A DNA stretch of 64,000 bases from Mesorhizobium sp. BR1-1-16 (lineage in GTDB: Bacteria > Pseudomonadota > Alphaproteobacteria > Rhizobiales > Kaistiaceae): contig NZ_JAIUIE010000008.1 of the NCBI RefSeq assembly GCF_020165495.1, positions 62,001 through 126,000 of the forward strand, written 5' to 3'. Position numbers and translations under genes: made by a program. Below the pieces are notes generated by a model. That model ran no database searches. It was not told the origin of the DNA and was given only the letters and a program-made list of their open reading frames with translations. Below are positions 9,353 to 18,497 of the stretch, piece after piece (the first letter of the stretch is position 1; each line of letters begins with the position of its first letter).

Positions 9353-11398
9353 ATGTCCGACAATCGGCTCCGCCACGAGAAAAGCCCCTACCTGCTGCAG
9401 CACGCCGACAATCCTGTCGACTGGCGTCCCTGGGGTCCGGCGGCGCTCGATGAGGCGAAAGAGACTGACAAGCCCATTCTGCTCTCGATCGGCTACGCCG
9501 CTTGCCACTGGTGCCACGTCATGGCGCATGAGTCGTTCGAGCACACCGAGACCGCCGCGTTGATGAACGCTCTCTTCGTCAACATCAAGGTCGATCGCGA
9601 GCAACGGCCCGACATCGACCAGCTCTATATGGCAGCGCTGCATGCGCTGGGCGATCAGGGCGGCTGGCCGCTGACGATGTTTCTGACGCCTGATGGCAAG
9701 CCGATCTGGGGCGGCACCTATTTTCCGCGCGATGCGCGCTATGGCCGCCCCGGCTTCGCTGACGTGTTGCGGCAGATCGCGGCGCTTTATCGGAACGAGC
9801 GGACGCAGATCCTGGAACAGGCCGACAAGATCACAGCGCATATCGCTGCAGCGAGCCGGCCCACCGAGGCAGGCCAATTGGATGCAGCCCTGCTCGATCG
9901 AGCCACAGATGCAATCCTTGGCATCATGGATCCGGGCGCCGGCGGCACCCGCGGCGCTCCGAAATTCCCGAACGCCCCTGTCCTCGGATTTCTGGCTGGC
10001 CGCGCCGAGGGAACCAACCGGCCGGATCTCACCACGGTCGTCAGCGCCACGCTGCTCGGGCTCTGCAATGGCGGCATCTATGATCATGTCGGCGGCGGCC
10101 TGGCGCGCTACAGCACCGATGCGCGCTGGCTGGTGCCGCATTTCGAGAAGATGCTCTACGACAATGCGATGCTGATCGAACAGCTCGCCTTGGCGCTGCC
10201 ACGCGCTGGCCGGGACGCGGATCTGTTTCGCAGCCGAATCGAAGAGACGATTGCGTGGATGCAGCGTGAACTGCAGCTTGCCGGCGGCGGCTTCGCGGCC
10301 GGTCTCGACGCCGATTCGGATGGCGAGGAAGGGCTCTTCTATGTTTGGCAGCGTGACGAGATCGAGCGCGTGCTGGGCAAGGAAGAGGCTGATTTTCTCT
10401 CGGCAATCTACGACATCACCGAGACCGGCAACTGGGAAGGGCGGACGATCCTCAATCGCCTCAGCCATCCCGAGCGACTGAGCGCTCAGGACGAGGCGAG
10501 ATGCCGCCGGGTGCTCGATACGCTCCGCCGCCATCGCGAGACGAGGCCGCGACCTTCGCTTGACGACCAGGCACTGACGGACTGGAACGCGCTCGCGATC
10601 ACGGGACTTGCGACGGCCGGCTTCCGCCTGCAGCGACCCGATTGGGTTGACCTTGCGAGGACGACCTATGCGGCGATCGTCGACGGCGCCACGGATGAAG
10701 GCCGCCTGCGGCATGTCGCCAGCGAGGGCCCCAACCGCGCCCGCGCCTTTGCGACCGATCTCGCCGGGCTGGCGAGGGCCGCGATTGCGTTGCATCAGGC
10801 AACTCGAGAGTCTCATTGGCTGGCGGAGGCCGGGCACTGGCTTGACGACCTCGATCGACATAATGGCGACGGCGCGGGCGGCTTTTATCTGGCGCCTGAC
10901 GACGGCGATGTGTTGATCGTCCGCAAGCGCGATCGGCTCGACGAGGCGACGCCAAATGCCCATGGGATAGCCGCCGAGGCCCATGTCCGGCTCTGGGCGC
11001 TGACAGGCAATGACCATTACCGCGCGAAGGCGGATGCGATTCTCGCGGGCTCTGCGGCAACGATCCGAGGCAACGTCTTCGGAACGGCGAGCTTGCTCAG
11101 CGCGCTCGATCTCCGCCTGAATATCAGGTCACTGGTGGTGATCGTTCCGGAAGACGCCACCGCGGACGCGCTTCTGGATGCGCTGCGAGCGCATGGCGGG
11201 CGTCATCTGGTGGTCGATTGGCGGGCCGAAGGCGCGCCCTTGCCAGAAGGCCATCCGGCTTTCGGCAAGGGAACCGTCGGAGGAAAGCCGACGGCCTATC
11301 TCTGCCGCGAGGGCAGCTGTTCGCTGCCCGTGACCGATGCAGCGGCGCTCGCCGCGCTGCTGGAGCGCGGCGTCAGCGCTGATCAGGTATTCATCTGA
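9353..11398 (+). CDS. DUF255 thioredoxin-domain protein (YyaL / SPATA20 family)
   Basis: Large (681 residues) cytoplasmic-looking protein. An N-terminal thioredoxin-like DUF255 domain starts with [18 protein letters not shown] and contains CHWCHVM near residue 55. An (alpha/alpha)6 glycosidase/epimerase-like region fills the rest. The family is widespread but its reaction is not established; a redox or sugar-linked role is often assumed without proof. No signal peptide is visible. It sits between mnmE and rho on the opposite strand, and its 3' end overlaps the rho 3' end by 16 bases. It therefore interrupts the usual rho-mnmE neighbourhood. Confidence 0.88.
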   Translation: MSDNRLRHEKSPYLLQHADNPVDWRPWGPAALDEAKETDKPILLSIGYAACHWCHVMAHESFEHTETAALMNALFVNIKVDREQRPDIDQLYMAALHALGDQGGWPLTMFLTPDGKPIWGGTYFPRDARYGRPGFADVLRQIAALYRNERTQILEQADKITAHIAAASRPTEAGQLDAALLDRATDAILGIMDPGAGGTRGAPKFPNAPVLGFLAGRAEGTNRPDLTTVVSATLLGLCNGGIYDHVGGGLARYSTDARWLVPHFEKMLYDNAMLIEQLALALPRAGRDADLFRSRIEETIAWMQRELQLAGGGFAAGLDADSDGEEGLFYVWQRDEIERVLGKEEADFLSAIYDITETGNWEGRTILNRLSHPERLSAQDEARCRRVLDTLRRHRETRPRPSLDDQALTDWNALAITGLATAGFRLQRPDWVDLARTTYAAIVDGATDEGRLRHVASEGPNRARAFATDLAGLARAAIALHQATRESHWLAEAGHWLDDLDRHNGDGAGGFYLAPDDGDVLIVRKRDRLDEATPNAHGIAAEAHVRLWALTGNDHYRAKADAILAGSAATIRGNVFGTASLLSALDLRLNIRSLVVIVPEDATADALLDALRAHGGRHLVVDWRAEGAPLPEGHPAFGKGTVGGKPTAYLCREGSCSLPVTDAAALAALLERGVSADQVFI

Positions 11399-12648
11399 TC
11401 GAAGAAATCCGAATTGCCCTTGGTCTGGCGCAGCTTGTCGAGCAGGAACTCGATCGCGTCGACCGTGCCCATCGGCATGAGAATGCGGCGCAGCACATAC
11501 ATCTTCTTGAGGATGTCCGGCGGAACCAGCAGCTCTTCCTTGCGGGTGCCGGAGCGGGTGATGTCGATCGCCGGGAACACGCGCTTGTCGGCCACCTTGC
11601 GGTCGAGAATGATCTCGGAATTGCCGGTGCCCTTGAACTCCTCGAAGATGACTTCGTCCATGCGGCTGCCGGTATCGATCAGCGCCGTCGCGATGATGGT
11701 GAGCGAGCCGCCTTCCTCGATATTGCGCGCGGCACCGAAGAAGCGCTTCGGCCGCTGCAGTGCATTGGCGTCGACACCGCCGGTCAGCACCTTGCCGGAT
11801 GACGGAACGACGGTGTTGTAGGCGCGACCGAGGCGGGTGATCGAATCGAGCAGGATGACGACGTCGCGGCCATGTTCGACGAGGCGCTTGGCCTTTTCGA
11901 TGACCATTTCAGCGACTGCGACATGGCGAGTCGCCGGCTCGTCGAAGGTCGAGGAGATCACCTCGCCCTTCACCGAACGCTGCATGTCGGTGACTTCTTC
12001 CGGCCGCTCGTCGATCAGCAGCACGATCAGGTAGCATTCGGGATGATTGACCGCGATCGATGACGCGATGTTCTGCAGGAACACCGTCTTGCCGGTCCGC
12101 GGCGGCGCCGTGACAAGGGCGCGCTGGCCCTTGCCGAGCGGTGCGACGAGATCGATGATCCGCGGCGTCAGATCCTTGGAGGTCGGGACCTCCAGCTCCA
12201 TCTTGAAGCGCTCATTCGGGTAGAGCGGCGTCAGATTGTCGAAATGGACCTTGTGGCGCGCCTTGTCCGGGTCCTCGAAATTGATCGTCGAGACCTTCAG
12301 CAGCGCGAAATAGCGTTCGCCGTCCTTCGGGCTGCGGATATAGCCCTCGACCGTATCGCCGGTGCGGAGCGAAAAGCGCCGGATCTGCGATGGCGACACA
12401 TAGATGTCGTCCGGACCGGCGAGATAGTTGGCGTCCGGGGAGCGGAGGAAGCCGAAGCCATCCTGCAACACTTCCACGACGCCCTGGCCGACGATCTCGA
12501 CATCGTTGCCGGCCAGCTGCTTGAGGATCGCGAACATCAGTTCCTGCTTGCGCAGGGTGCTCGCATTCTCGACCTCGAGTTCCTCGGCGAAGGCAAGAAG
12601 CTCCGTCGGGGATTTGGACTTGAGGTCCTGAAGTTTCATTTCACGCAT
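11383..12648 (-). CDS. rho: Transcription termination factor Rho
   Basis: Hexameric RNA helicase that ends transcription of untranslated RNA. The 421-residue product begins [18 protein letters not shown], the usual Rho N-terminal helical domain. A cold-shock-like primary RNA-binding domain (GFGFLRSP) follows, then a RecA-type ATPase with Walker A APPRTGKT and Walker [17 protein letters not shown]. The start is uncertain by three codons (second ATG at 12639); no strong ribosome site is seen at either. Downstream (12649-12860) is 212 bases without a gene, probably the rho leader, which in many bacteria allows autoregulation. Confidence 0.97.
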   Translation of the reverse strand: MREMKLQDLKSKSPTELLAFAEELEVENASTLRKQELMFAILKQLAGNDVEIVGQGVVEVLQDGFGFLRSPDANYLAGPDDIYVSPSQIRRFSLRTGDTVEGYIRSPKDGERYFALLKVSTINFEDPDKARHKVHFDNLTPLYPNERFKMELEVPTSKDLTPRIIDLVAPLGKGQRALVTAPPRTGKTVFLQNIASSIAVNHPECYLIVLLIDERPEEVTDMQRSVKGEVISSTFDEPATRHVAVAEMVIEKAKRLVEHGRDVVILLDSITRLGRAYNTVVPSSGKVLTGGVDANALQRPKRFFGAARNIEEGGSLTIIATALIDTGSRMDEVIFEEFKGTGNSEIILDRKVADKRVFPAIDITRSGTRKEELLVPPDILKKMYVLRRILMPMGTVDAIEFLLDKLRQTKGNSDFFDQMNT

Positions 12649-12860
12649 GAGTTTTGCGAATCTCGCTTGGATTCAAGAAAAAGCGTTCATCGAGGGGATG
12701 CGCAGAACTTGAGCTGGGCGGAGCCGCAAAGGGCTGCCCGCGTGGCGCGTTGTTCGGCCCTAGGCAAGGCCAACCGCACCCGTCTGCTTCGACAAGATTG
12801 GCGCACCATAGTCGCTCGAACGCCGCTGAGCAAGCGCCACGCTGAAATCTGCGATGGCGT

Positions 12861-13289
12861 TCAGAACGGCTTGACGACGACGAGGATCACGATCGCGATC
12901 ATCAGCACCGTCGGCACCTCGTTCGCCAGCCGATAACCACGCTCCGAAACGGTGTTCCGATCCTCGGCGAAGGCGCGCCTTCTGGCTGCAAGCCACATGT
13001 GGAAACCGCTCATCACGATGACAAGGGCGAATTTCGCCATGAACCAGCCCTGCCGTTCCCAGCCGCCCATCATCGCGATGGTGAGACCCGTCACCCAGGT
13101 CACGATCATCGCCGGGTTCATGATGATGCGCAGGAGCTTCTGCTCCATCACCTTGAACGTCTCGGACTGCGGCGAGCCCCTGGGCGTCGCGGCGTGGTAC
13201 ACGAACAGGCGCGGCAGATAGAAGATTCCCGCCATCCAGCTGATCACCGCAATGACGTGCAGCGCCTTGATCCAGTCATAAGCGGCCAT
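12861..13289 (-). CDS. hemJ: Protoporphyrinogen IX oxidase HemJ
   Basis: Membrane enzyme that oxidises protoporphyrinogen IX to protoporphyrin IX, the penultimate haem step in bacteria without HemG or HemY. The 142-residue product has four predicted membrane segments. The family-typical first segment ALHVIAVISWMAGIFYLPR carries the conserved histidine, and the C-terminus VVVKPF is also typical. An ATG at 13319 would overlap hemE; the ATG at 13289 leaves 16 bases and is preceded by a GAGGGAG stretch. It lies directly after hemE, so two haem enzymes share one transcript. Confidence 0.93.
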   Translation of the reverse strand: MAAYDWIKALHVIAVISWMAGIFYLPRLFVYHAATPRGSPQSETFKVMEQKLLRIIMNPAMIVTWVTGLTIAMMGGWERQGWFMAKFALVIVMSGFHMWLAARRRAFAEDRNTVSERGYRLANEVPTVLMIAIVILVVVKPF

Positions 13290-13305
13290 GGCCCTGCTCC
13301 CTCGC

Positions 13306-14352
13306 TCAGCCGCGGACACGGCGGATCAGTTGCTCGACATGAGCGATCGGCGTCTCGGGCACGATCCCGTGACCGAGATTGAAGATGAACGGCGCGCCAT
13401 CCATCGCAGCAAGGATGTCGTCGACAGCAGCATCCAGCACGGCACCGCCGGCGACCAGCAGCATCGGATCGAGATTGCCCTGCAGCGCTGTAAGGCCGCG
13501 AAGCTCTGCCCTGACCGCATCGAGCGAGACCGTCCAGTCGACGCCGACAGCATCGACGCCTGTTTCACCGACAAAATCGCGGATGGCGCGATCGGCGCCT
13601 TTCGGGAAACCGATCACTTTCGCGCCCGGCACGCGCTCGCGCACGCCTTCGACGATGCGGCCGATCGGCTCGATCGTCCAGCGGCAGAAGCCTTCCGGCG
13701 ACAGAACGCCGGACCAGCTGTCGAAGATCTGGACCGCGTCGGCGCCAGCTTCCAGCTGGGCCGCAAGATAATCGATCGAGGCGACGACGATATGGTCGAT
13801 GAGAGCCGCGAACACCTCCGGCTGGCGCGCCGCGAGGAGACGAGCCGGCGCCTGATCCTTGGTGCCGCGTCCGGCGATCATATAGGTCGCGACCGTGAAT
13901 GGCGCGCCGCAGAAGCCGATCAGCGCCGTCTCTCGTCCGAGCTTGGCCCTGACGCGCGATACGGTCTCCAGCACAGGCGCGAGGCGTTCGGAAGCCCCTT
14001 CGCTAGTCAAGGCGGCGATACCCTCGGCATCGATCGGATCGAGCCTTGGCCCTTCGCCCTGTTCGAACCAGAGATCCCTCCCGAGCGCCTTGGGAATGAC
14101 CAGGATGTCCGAGAACAATATGGCGGCATCGACACCGAAGCGCTGGACCGGCTGCAAGGTCACGGCTGCAGCGAGCTTCGGGTTGAAGCAGAGATCAAGG
14201 AAGCTGCCAGCCTCGGCGCGTGCCGCCAGATATTCGGGCAGGTATCGGCCGGCTTGCCGCATCAGCCAGATCGGCGGCGGTGCGACGGCTTCGCCGCCGA
14301 GAACGCGCAGGAGCTTCGAGGTCGTTCCGTCCGGTGGCGACAGGCTGTCCAC
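13306..14352 (-). CDS. hemE: Uroporphyrinogen decarboxylase
   Basis: Decarboxylates the four acetate groups of uroporphyrinogen III to give coproporphyrinogen III in haem synthesis. The 348-residue product has the diagnostic N-terminal [13 protein letters not shown] and the later [13 protein letters not shown] segment, and the length is standard. It is the last gene before the proposed oriC and is transcribed away from it. hemE beside the origin is the classic alphaproteobacterial arrangement, first described in Caulobacter. hemJ and rho follow on the same strand. Confidence 0.97.
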   Translation of the reverse strand: MDSLSPPDGTTSKLLRVLGGEAVAPPPIWLMRQAGRYLPEYLAARAEAGSFLDLCFNPKLAAAVTLQPVQRFGVDAAILFSDILVIPKALGRDLWFEQGEGPRLDPIDAEGIAALTSEGASERLAPVLETVSRVRAKLGRETALIGFCGAPFTVATYMIAGRGTKDQAPARLLAARQPEVFAALIDHIVVASIDYLAAQLEAGADAVQIFDSWSGVLSPEGFCRWTIEPIGRIVEGVRERVPGAKVIGFPKGADRAIRDFVGETGVDAVGVDWTVSLDAVRAELRGLTALQGNLDPMLLVAGGAVLDAAVDDILAAMDGAPFIFNLGHGIVPETPIAHVEQLIRRVRG

Positions 14353-14377
14353 TGTGACCTCTCTTAATCAAAAGGAA

Positions 14378-14396
14378 GACTCTAGATTCTGGATTC
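14378..14396. promoter_or_regulatory. Three GANTC methylation sites in 7-bp register within oriC
   Basis: GACTC, GATTC and GATTC start at 14378, 14385 and 14392, each exactly 7 bases after the last (GACTCTAGATTCTGGATTC). GANTC is the target of the cell-cycle methyltransferase CcrM in alphaproteobacteria. The trio sits in the AT-rich hemE side of the origin. Methylation is inference. Confidence 0.7.
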
Positions 14397-14496
14397 TTCT
14401 TCTTCTTGGCGGGGGATTAGCGTCATTCAGCGCTGTCCACAATCGCAGAGCTCTGCGGCATACGAGCCGGCGACCGCGAAGCCGGTTCTGGGGACA

Positions 14497-14505
14497 TGTG
14501 GAGAA
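14497..14505 (-). promoter_or_regulatory. Best DnaA box in the proposed oriC
   Basis: TGTGGAGAA is the reverse complement of TTCTCCACA, one mismatch from the classical DnaA box TTATCCACA. It follows directly on a TGGGGACA octamer (14489-14496), giving a paired arrangement of a strong and a weak-type site. Confidence 0.6.
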
Positions 14506-14588
14506 GCCGATCCCCCCACAAGCCTATCAGGTTGAATCGCCACAGGACTTTCATGATCGTTAAAATTGGAACGATTGACGCCAGCCTG

Positions 14589-14603
14589 TTAACGAAGCGT
14601 TAG
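14589..14603. promoter_or_regulatory. CtrA-like binding box in oriC
   Basis: TTAACGAAGCGTTAG matches the CtrA full-site consensus TTAA-N7-TTAA in seven of eight fixed bases with the exact 7-base spacer. In Caulobacter, CtrA bound to such boxes at oriC blocks initiation in swarmer cells. Binding here is inferred from the match and the location. Confidence 0.6.
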
Positions 14604-14770
14604 GAATTGAGGCGCTGTCGCCGCAATTCCCGATTCCAGACATCGCGGGATAATCTGTCCCCAGCCTCAGCCCCTGTTGATCGTTTTGAGTGCTTCGGGG
14701 AGAGTCTGGCGGGCGACCGCCGGTGCCGGGTCTTTGTCCGCATCTCGTCCACAGCCTTGGGGACAAAAGT

Positions 14771-15607
14771 GTGAAGAGCGAGCCGCGACATCTGCATCTC
14801 CATCTCATCTCCGATGCGACTGGCGAGACGCTGATCACGGTTGCGCGCGCCGCATACGCCCAATATCCGAGCGTTTCCGTCATCGAGCATCTCCATGCCA
14901 TGACGCGTTCGCCGAAGCAGGTCGAGCGGATACTGGACGATATCGAACGCGAGCCGGGCATCGTCCTGTTCACGCTGGTCGACCGTAGCATCGCCGATCC
15001 GCTCGAGGATGGCTGTCGGCTCATTGCCGTGCCCTGCTTCTCGGTGCTCGATCCTGTGCTGCAGGTGTTCCAGTCCTATCTCGGCGCCTCGCGCGAAGGC
15101 CGGGCCGGCGCGCAGCATGCGCTCGACGGCGATTATTTCCGCCGCATCGAGGCGCTCACATTCGCGATGATGCATGACGATGGCCAGTTGCCGGAGGAAC
15201 TCGACCTCGCCGAGATCGTCATCATCGGCGTCAGCCGGACATCCAAGACGCCGACCAGCATCTATCTGGCCAATCGTGGCGTCCGCACGGCCAACATCCC
15301 GATCGTGCCCGGCGTTTCGCTGCCAGCCGAGCTCGAACAGGTGACGCGGCCCCTGATCGTTGGCCTGGTGGCGACGCCGGACCGGATCGTGCAGATGCGG
15401 GAAAATCGCGTGCTGGCGTTCGCCTCGCTCGGCAATGACGACCCCTATCTCGACCGCGCCGCTGTCGCGGCCGAAATCGCTTCGACGCGGCGCATCTGCG
15501 CCCGCAAGGGCTGGCCGGTAATCGACGTTACCCGCCGCTCGATCGAGGAGACCGCGACCGCGATCCTGGCGCTGCATCGGAGTGGCGAACACGGGCGGCG
15601 CGAATGA
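14771..15607 (+). CDS. Pyruvate, water (phosphate) dikinase regulatory protein
   Basis: PSRP/PPSR (DUF299) family: bifunctional ADP-dependent serine/threonine kinase and phosphorylase that switches phosphoenolpyruvate synthase or pyruvate phosphate dikinase off and on. The chosen GTG start at 14771 gives 278 residues beginning MKSEPRHLHLHLISDATG, with GGGGAC upstream. A more distant ATG at 14690 would lie inside oriC and adds residues unlike the family. The ADP-binding loop GVSRTSKTPTS is clear. It is the first gene on the right of the origin (RP001/CC_0001 position) and overlaps maf by four bases. Confidence 0.93.
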   Translation: MKSEPRHLHLHLISDATGETLITVARAAYAQYPSVSVIEHLHAMTRSPKQVERILDDIEREPGIVLFTLVDRSIADPLEDGCRLIAVPCFSVLDPVLQVFQSYLGASREGRAGAQHALDGDYFRRIEALTFAMMHDDGQLPEELDLAEIVIIGVSRTSKTPTSIYLANRGVRTANIPIVPGVSLPAELEQVTRPLIVGLVATPDRIVQMRENRVLAFASLGNDDPYLDRAAVAAEIASTRRICARKGWPVIDVTRRSIEETATAILALHRSGEHGRRE

Positions 15608-16215
15608 TGCGGATCATCCTGGCCTCGACCAGCCATGCGCGGCGCCAGATGCTGGCGCATGCCGGGCTCGATTTCGAAAGCATCGGCGCTCCGGTCGACG
15701 AGCGTGCGCTGGAGGCCCCGCTGATCGCGGGTGGGGCAAGCCCATCCGACATCGCGCTGGCGCTCGCCGAAGCCAAGGCCCGCGCCGTGCTTGCGCTCCG
15801 GCCGGACGCGCTGGTCATCGGCGCCGACCAGGTGCTCGACCTTGATGACGAGCGGCTGGTGAAACCGGGCAACCGTCATGGCGCGGCGCTGCAGATCGCG
15901 CGTCTCGCCGGGCGGACGCATATCCTCCGCACGGCTGTGACGATCGCGCGGGACGGCCACATCGCCTGGCGACATCTCGATAGCGCGACGCTCAGCATGC
16001 GCCCGCTCTCGGCCGAGGCGATCGAGCACTATCTCGACGCTGCCGGCGACGGCATTTTCGGCTCGGTCGGCGCCTATCATTTCGAAGAGCGCGGAATTCG
16101 GCTGTTCTCGGCAGTCGAAGGTGATTATTTCAGCATTCTCGGCCTGCCGCTGCTGCCGCTCCTCGCAGCGCTGCGTGAGGCAGGCGCCATCGACCGGGAC
16201 GAAGATCCAGCATGA
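15604..16215 (+). CDS. maf: Maf-family nucleoside triphosphate pyrophosphatase
   Basis: Maf proteins hydrolyse non-canonical or modified nucleoside triphosphates and are linked to septum control in some bacteria. The 203-residue product opens with ILASTSHARRQML (family SxxRRxxL-type motif) and contains VIGADQVLDLDDE with the catalytic acidic residue. It overlaps ppsR upstream (ATGA) and aroE downstream (ATGA), so it is in the middle of a translationally coupled ppsR-maf-aroE-coaE operon. Which of the Maf subfamilies (dTTP/UTP or m7GTP) it belongs to is not decided. Confidence 0.92.
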   Translation: MMRIILASTSHARRQMLAHAGLDFESIGAPVDERALEAPLIAGGASPSDIALALAEAKARAVLALRPDALVIGADQVLDLDDERLVKPGNRHGAALQIARLAGRTHILRTAVTIARDGHIAWRHLDSATLSMRPLSAEAIEHYLDAAGDGIFGSVGAYHFEERGIRLFSAVEGDYFSILGLPLLPLLAALREAGAIDRDEDPA

Positions 16216-17060
16216 GCGCATCGAAAATCCCGACCGCCGCCGTTCTGGGCTGGCCGGTCAAGCATTCCCGTTCGCCGCTCATCCACCGGCATTGGCTCGC
16301 GCGCTATGGCATCGAGGGCGATTATGTCCGCCACGCCGTTGCGCCTGAAGAAATCAGCGACTTCCTCTCAAGCTTCGCCACTGGCCCCTTTATCGGCGCC
16401 AATGTCACGGTCCCGCACAAGGAAGCCGCCTTCGCTGCTGTTGCGAAAGCCGATGGCGTCGCGACTGCGCTCGGCGCCGTCAACACGCTTTGGCTGGAGA
16501 AGGGCGAACTCATCGGCGGCAACACGGACGCACTCGGCTTCCTCGCCAATCTCGATCAGCATGTCCCGAACTTCGGCGCGCGGGGCGGTCCGGCGATCGT
16601 GCTCGGTGCCGGCGGCGCCGCGCGGGCCGTAATCCATGCCCTGAAGGCCCGCGGCTTCGCGCCTGTATATGTCGTCAATCGCAGCCGGGACCGTGCCGAG
16701 GCCATGGTCGAACGTTTTGGCGCGCCGGTGATCGCGGCCGGCTGGCAGGACGTGCCGGGCCTGCTCAAGGATGCAGCTCTCCTGGTCAACACCACGTCGC
16801 TCGGCATGGAGGGCCAGCCGCCGCTGGAGATCGACCTCGCACCGGCACCGGACACCATGCTGGTGACCGATATCGTCTATGCACCGCTTGAAACGCCGCT
16901 CCTGAAGGCGGCGCGGGGCCGCGGGCTTGCGACCGTCGATGGGCTCGGCATGTTGCTTCATCAGGCGGCACCCGGCTTCGAGCACTGGTTCGGCGTCCGG
17001 CCCGAAGTGACGGACGAGCTCCGCCGCATCATCCTTTCGGATATGGGCGTCACCGCGTGA
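16212..17060 (+). CDS. aroE: Shikimate dehydrogenase (NADP+)
   Basis: Reduces 3-dehydroshikimate to shikimate in aromatic amino-acid synthesis. The 282-residue product has the substrate motif HSRSPLIHRHW, the catalytic lysine in TVPHKEAA, NTDALGF and the NADP-binding loop GAGGAARAV. It ends LRRIILSDMGVTA. Start and stop overlap maf and coaE by four bases each, which indicates translational coupling. Confidence 0.97.
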   Translation: MSASKIPTAAVLGWPVKHSRSPLIHRHWLARYGIEGDYVRHAVAPEEISDFLSSFATGPFIGANVTVPHKEAAFAAVAKADGVATALGAVNTLWLEKGELIGGNTDALGFLANLDQHVPNFGARGGPAIVLGAGGAARAVIHALKARGFAPVYVVNRSRDRAEAMVERFGAPVIAAGWQDVPGLLKDAALLVNTTSLGMEGQPPLEIDLAPAPDTMLVTDIVYAPLETPLLKAARGRGLATVDGLGMLLHQAAPGFEHWFGVRPEVTDELRRIILSDMGVTA

Positions 17061-17674
17061 TCACGCTCGGGCTGACCGGCTCGATCGGCATGGGCAAGTC
17101 GACGACGGCGGCGATGTTCGCGGCACGCGGTGGTGCTGTCTACAATGCCGACATGGCTGTTCACGCGCTCTATAGGCCTGGCGGCGCCGCGGTCGGGCCC
17201 GTGGGCGCGCTGTTCCCGGACGCGCTGAAGGATGGCGCCATCGACCGGGGCGTGCTCGGCACTCTGGTTCAGAACGATCCGGCACGGCTCGCAGCGCTCG
17301 AGGCGGTGGTCCATCCGCTGGTGCGGGCCGAGGAACGGAGATTTCGACAAGCGGCGCAAACGGCCGGATGCCTTGTCGCGGTGCTCGACATCCCGCTCCT
17401 GCTCGAAACACAGGGCGAAAACCGCGTCGATGCCGTCGTCGTCGTATCGGCGCCGGGCGCCATTCAGCGTGAGCGTGTTCTGGCCCGGCCGGGCATGACG
17501 GAAGCGCGCTTTGTGGCAATCCTTACGCGGCAGATGCCGGATGAAGAGAAACGTCGCCGCGCGCATTTCATCGTCCCGACAGGCGAAGGGCTCGCCCGGG
17601 CGGATCGCGCAGTCGCCGATATCCTGCGGGCGCTCGCGCCCGTCGCTGCCGCACGAGGATATGACGCGGCATGA
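17057..17674 (+). CDS. coaE: Dephospho-CoA kinase
   Basis: Final step of coenzyme A synthesis: phosphorylates the 3'-hydroxyl of dephospho-CoA. The 205-residue product starts with GTG at 17057 (overlap GTGA with the aroE stop). It shows the P-loop GLTGSIGMGKST within the first 20 residues, then the LID and CoA-binding helices. It is the last gene of the overlapping ppsR-maf-aroE-coaE set. With coaA at 29331 it gives the window the first and last enzymes of CoA synthesis. Confidence 0.96.
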   Translation: MITLGLTGSIGMGKSTTAAMFAARGGAVYNADMAVHALYRPGGAAVGPVGALFPDALKDGAIDRGVLGTLVQNDPARLAALEAVVHPLVRAEERRFRQAAQTAGCLVAVLDIPLLLETQGENRVDAVVVVSAPGAIQRERVLARPGMTEARFVAILTRQMPDEEKRRRAHFIVPTGEGLARADRAVADILRALAPVAAARGYDAA

Positions 17675-17710
17675 TGGCGCCTTCTCTACGGTTCCGAGAT
17701 CAGTCCGTTC

Positions 17711-17729
17711 GGCTCGCCTTGAGCGAGCC
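17711..17729 (+). terminator. Hairpin after coaE, possible weak terminator
   Basis: GGCTCGC (17711-17717) pairs perfectly with GCGAGCC (17723-17729) over a 5-base loop. Only a short mixed T/G stretch follows (TGTTGGGT). It lies between coaE and dnaQ and may partly end the upstream operon. Confidence 0.45.
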
Positions 17730-17770
17730 TGTTGGGTATGATCGGGTCAAGCGAGGATTGAACTGAACCG

Positions 17771-18493
17771 ATGCGCGAAATCGTCTTCGATACTGAAACC
17801 ACCGGCCTCGATCCCTTGAAGGGCGACCGTCTGGTCGAAATCGGCTGTATCGAGCTCTATAACCACCTGCCGACTGGCCGCCATTATCACGTCTACATCA
17901 ACCCCGAACGGTCGATGCCGGACGAGGCGTTTCGTGTGCATGGCCTTTCGGCGGAATTTCTGGCCGACAAGCCGGTCTTCGCATCCGTGGCCGAGGAGTT
18001 CGCCACCTTTATCGGCGACGCCCCGCTGATCGCGCATAACGCGACTTTCGATATCGGCTTCATCAATGCGGAGTTTGGCCGGCTCGGCATGCCGGCTGTC
18101 GTATCGGCGCGCGTCATCGATACGCTGATGCTGGCACGCAAGAAGCATCCGAACGGGCCGAACTCGCTCGACGCGCTCTGCGCGCGCTATGGCGTGGACA
18201 CGTCGAAACGCACGCTGCATGGCGGTCTGCTCGACGCGCAGCTCCTGGCCGATGTCTATCTGGAATTGATCGGCGGGCGCCAGCCGGGTCTGATCCTCGT
18301 TACGGAGCAGGAGGTCGCCGCAGCGGCAACCGTTGCGGCAGCCGGCGGTGTGCGGCCGATCCTCGTGCGCCCGGCCCCGCTGCCCTCGCGGCTCACGGAA
18401 GCGGATCGCGCCGCGCATGCCGCATTGGTCGGCAAGCTCAGCGGCGCGATCTGGACGTCTTATCTCGAACCGGCGGAAAGCCCGCCGGCCTGA
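17771..18493 (+). CDS. dnaQ: DNA polymerase III epsilon subunit (3'-5' exonuclease)
   Basis: Proofreading subunit of the replicative polymerase. The 240-residue product has exonuclease motifs ExoI (FDTETTGLD, residues 5-13), ExoII (AHNATFDIGF) and an ExoIII epsilon-type segment (HGGLLDAQLLADVY) with the catalytic histidine and aspartate. The C-terminal part is the flexible alpha-binding tail. It follows coaE after 96 bases and converges on secB with four bases between stops, as in other alphaproteobacteria. Confidence 0.96.
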   Translation: MREIVFDTETTGLDPLKGDRLVEIGCIELYNHLPTGRHYHVYINPERSMPDEAFRVHGLSAEFLADKPVFASVAEEFATFIGDAPLIAHNATFDIGFINAEFGRLGMPAVVSARVIDTLMLARKKHPNGPNSLDALCARYGVDTSKRTLHGGLLDAQLLADVYLELIGGRQPGLILVTEQEVAAAATVAAAGGVRPILVRPAPLPSRLTEADRAAHAALVGKLSGAIWTSYLEPAESPPA

Positions 18494-18497
18494 GGCA

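Larger units (their letters stand above)
14353..14770. other. Proposed chromosomal replication origin (oriC)
   Basis: This 418-base gene-free interval separates divergent hemE and ppsR, the conserved location of oriC in alphaproteobacteria. Its hemE end is AT-rich relative to the surroundings (14362-14403) and could be the unwinding element. DnaA-like boxes are TGTGGAGAA at 14497-14505 (8/9 to TTATCCACA on the minus strand) and weaker 7/9 matches at 14433-14441, 14745-14753 and 14758-14766. The octamer TGTCCCCA occurs at 14489-14496 (minus), 14656-14663 (plus) and 14758-14765 (minus). A CtrA-like box lies at 14589-14603 and GANTC sites at 14378, 14385, 14392, 14534 and 14632. Origin activity is inferred from position and motif content. 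Confidence 0.85.

Noticed and set aside
9293-11017. 574-codon minus-strand frame opposite the DUF255 gene
   Set aside because: The composition is typical of an antisense frame in GC-rich DNA and no family motif is present; the plus-strand protein is clear.
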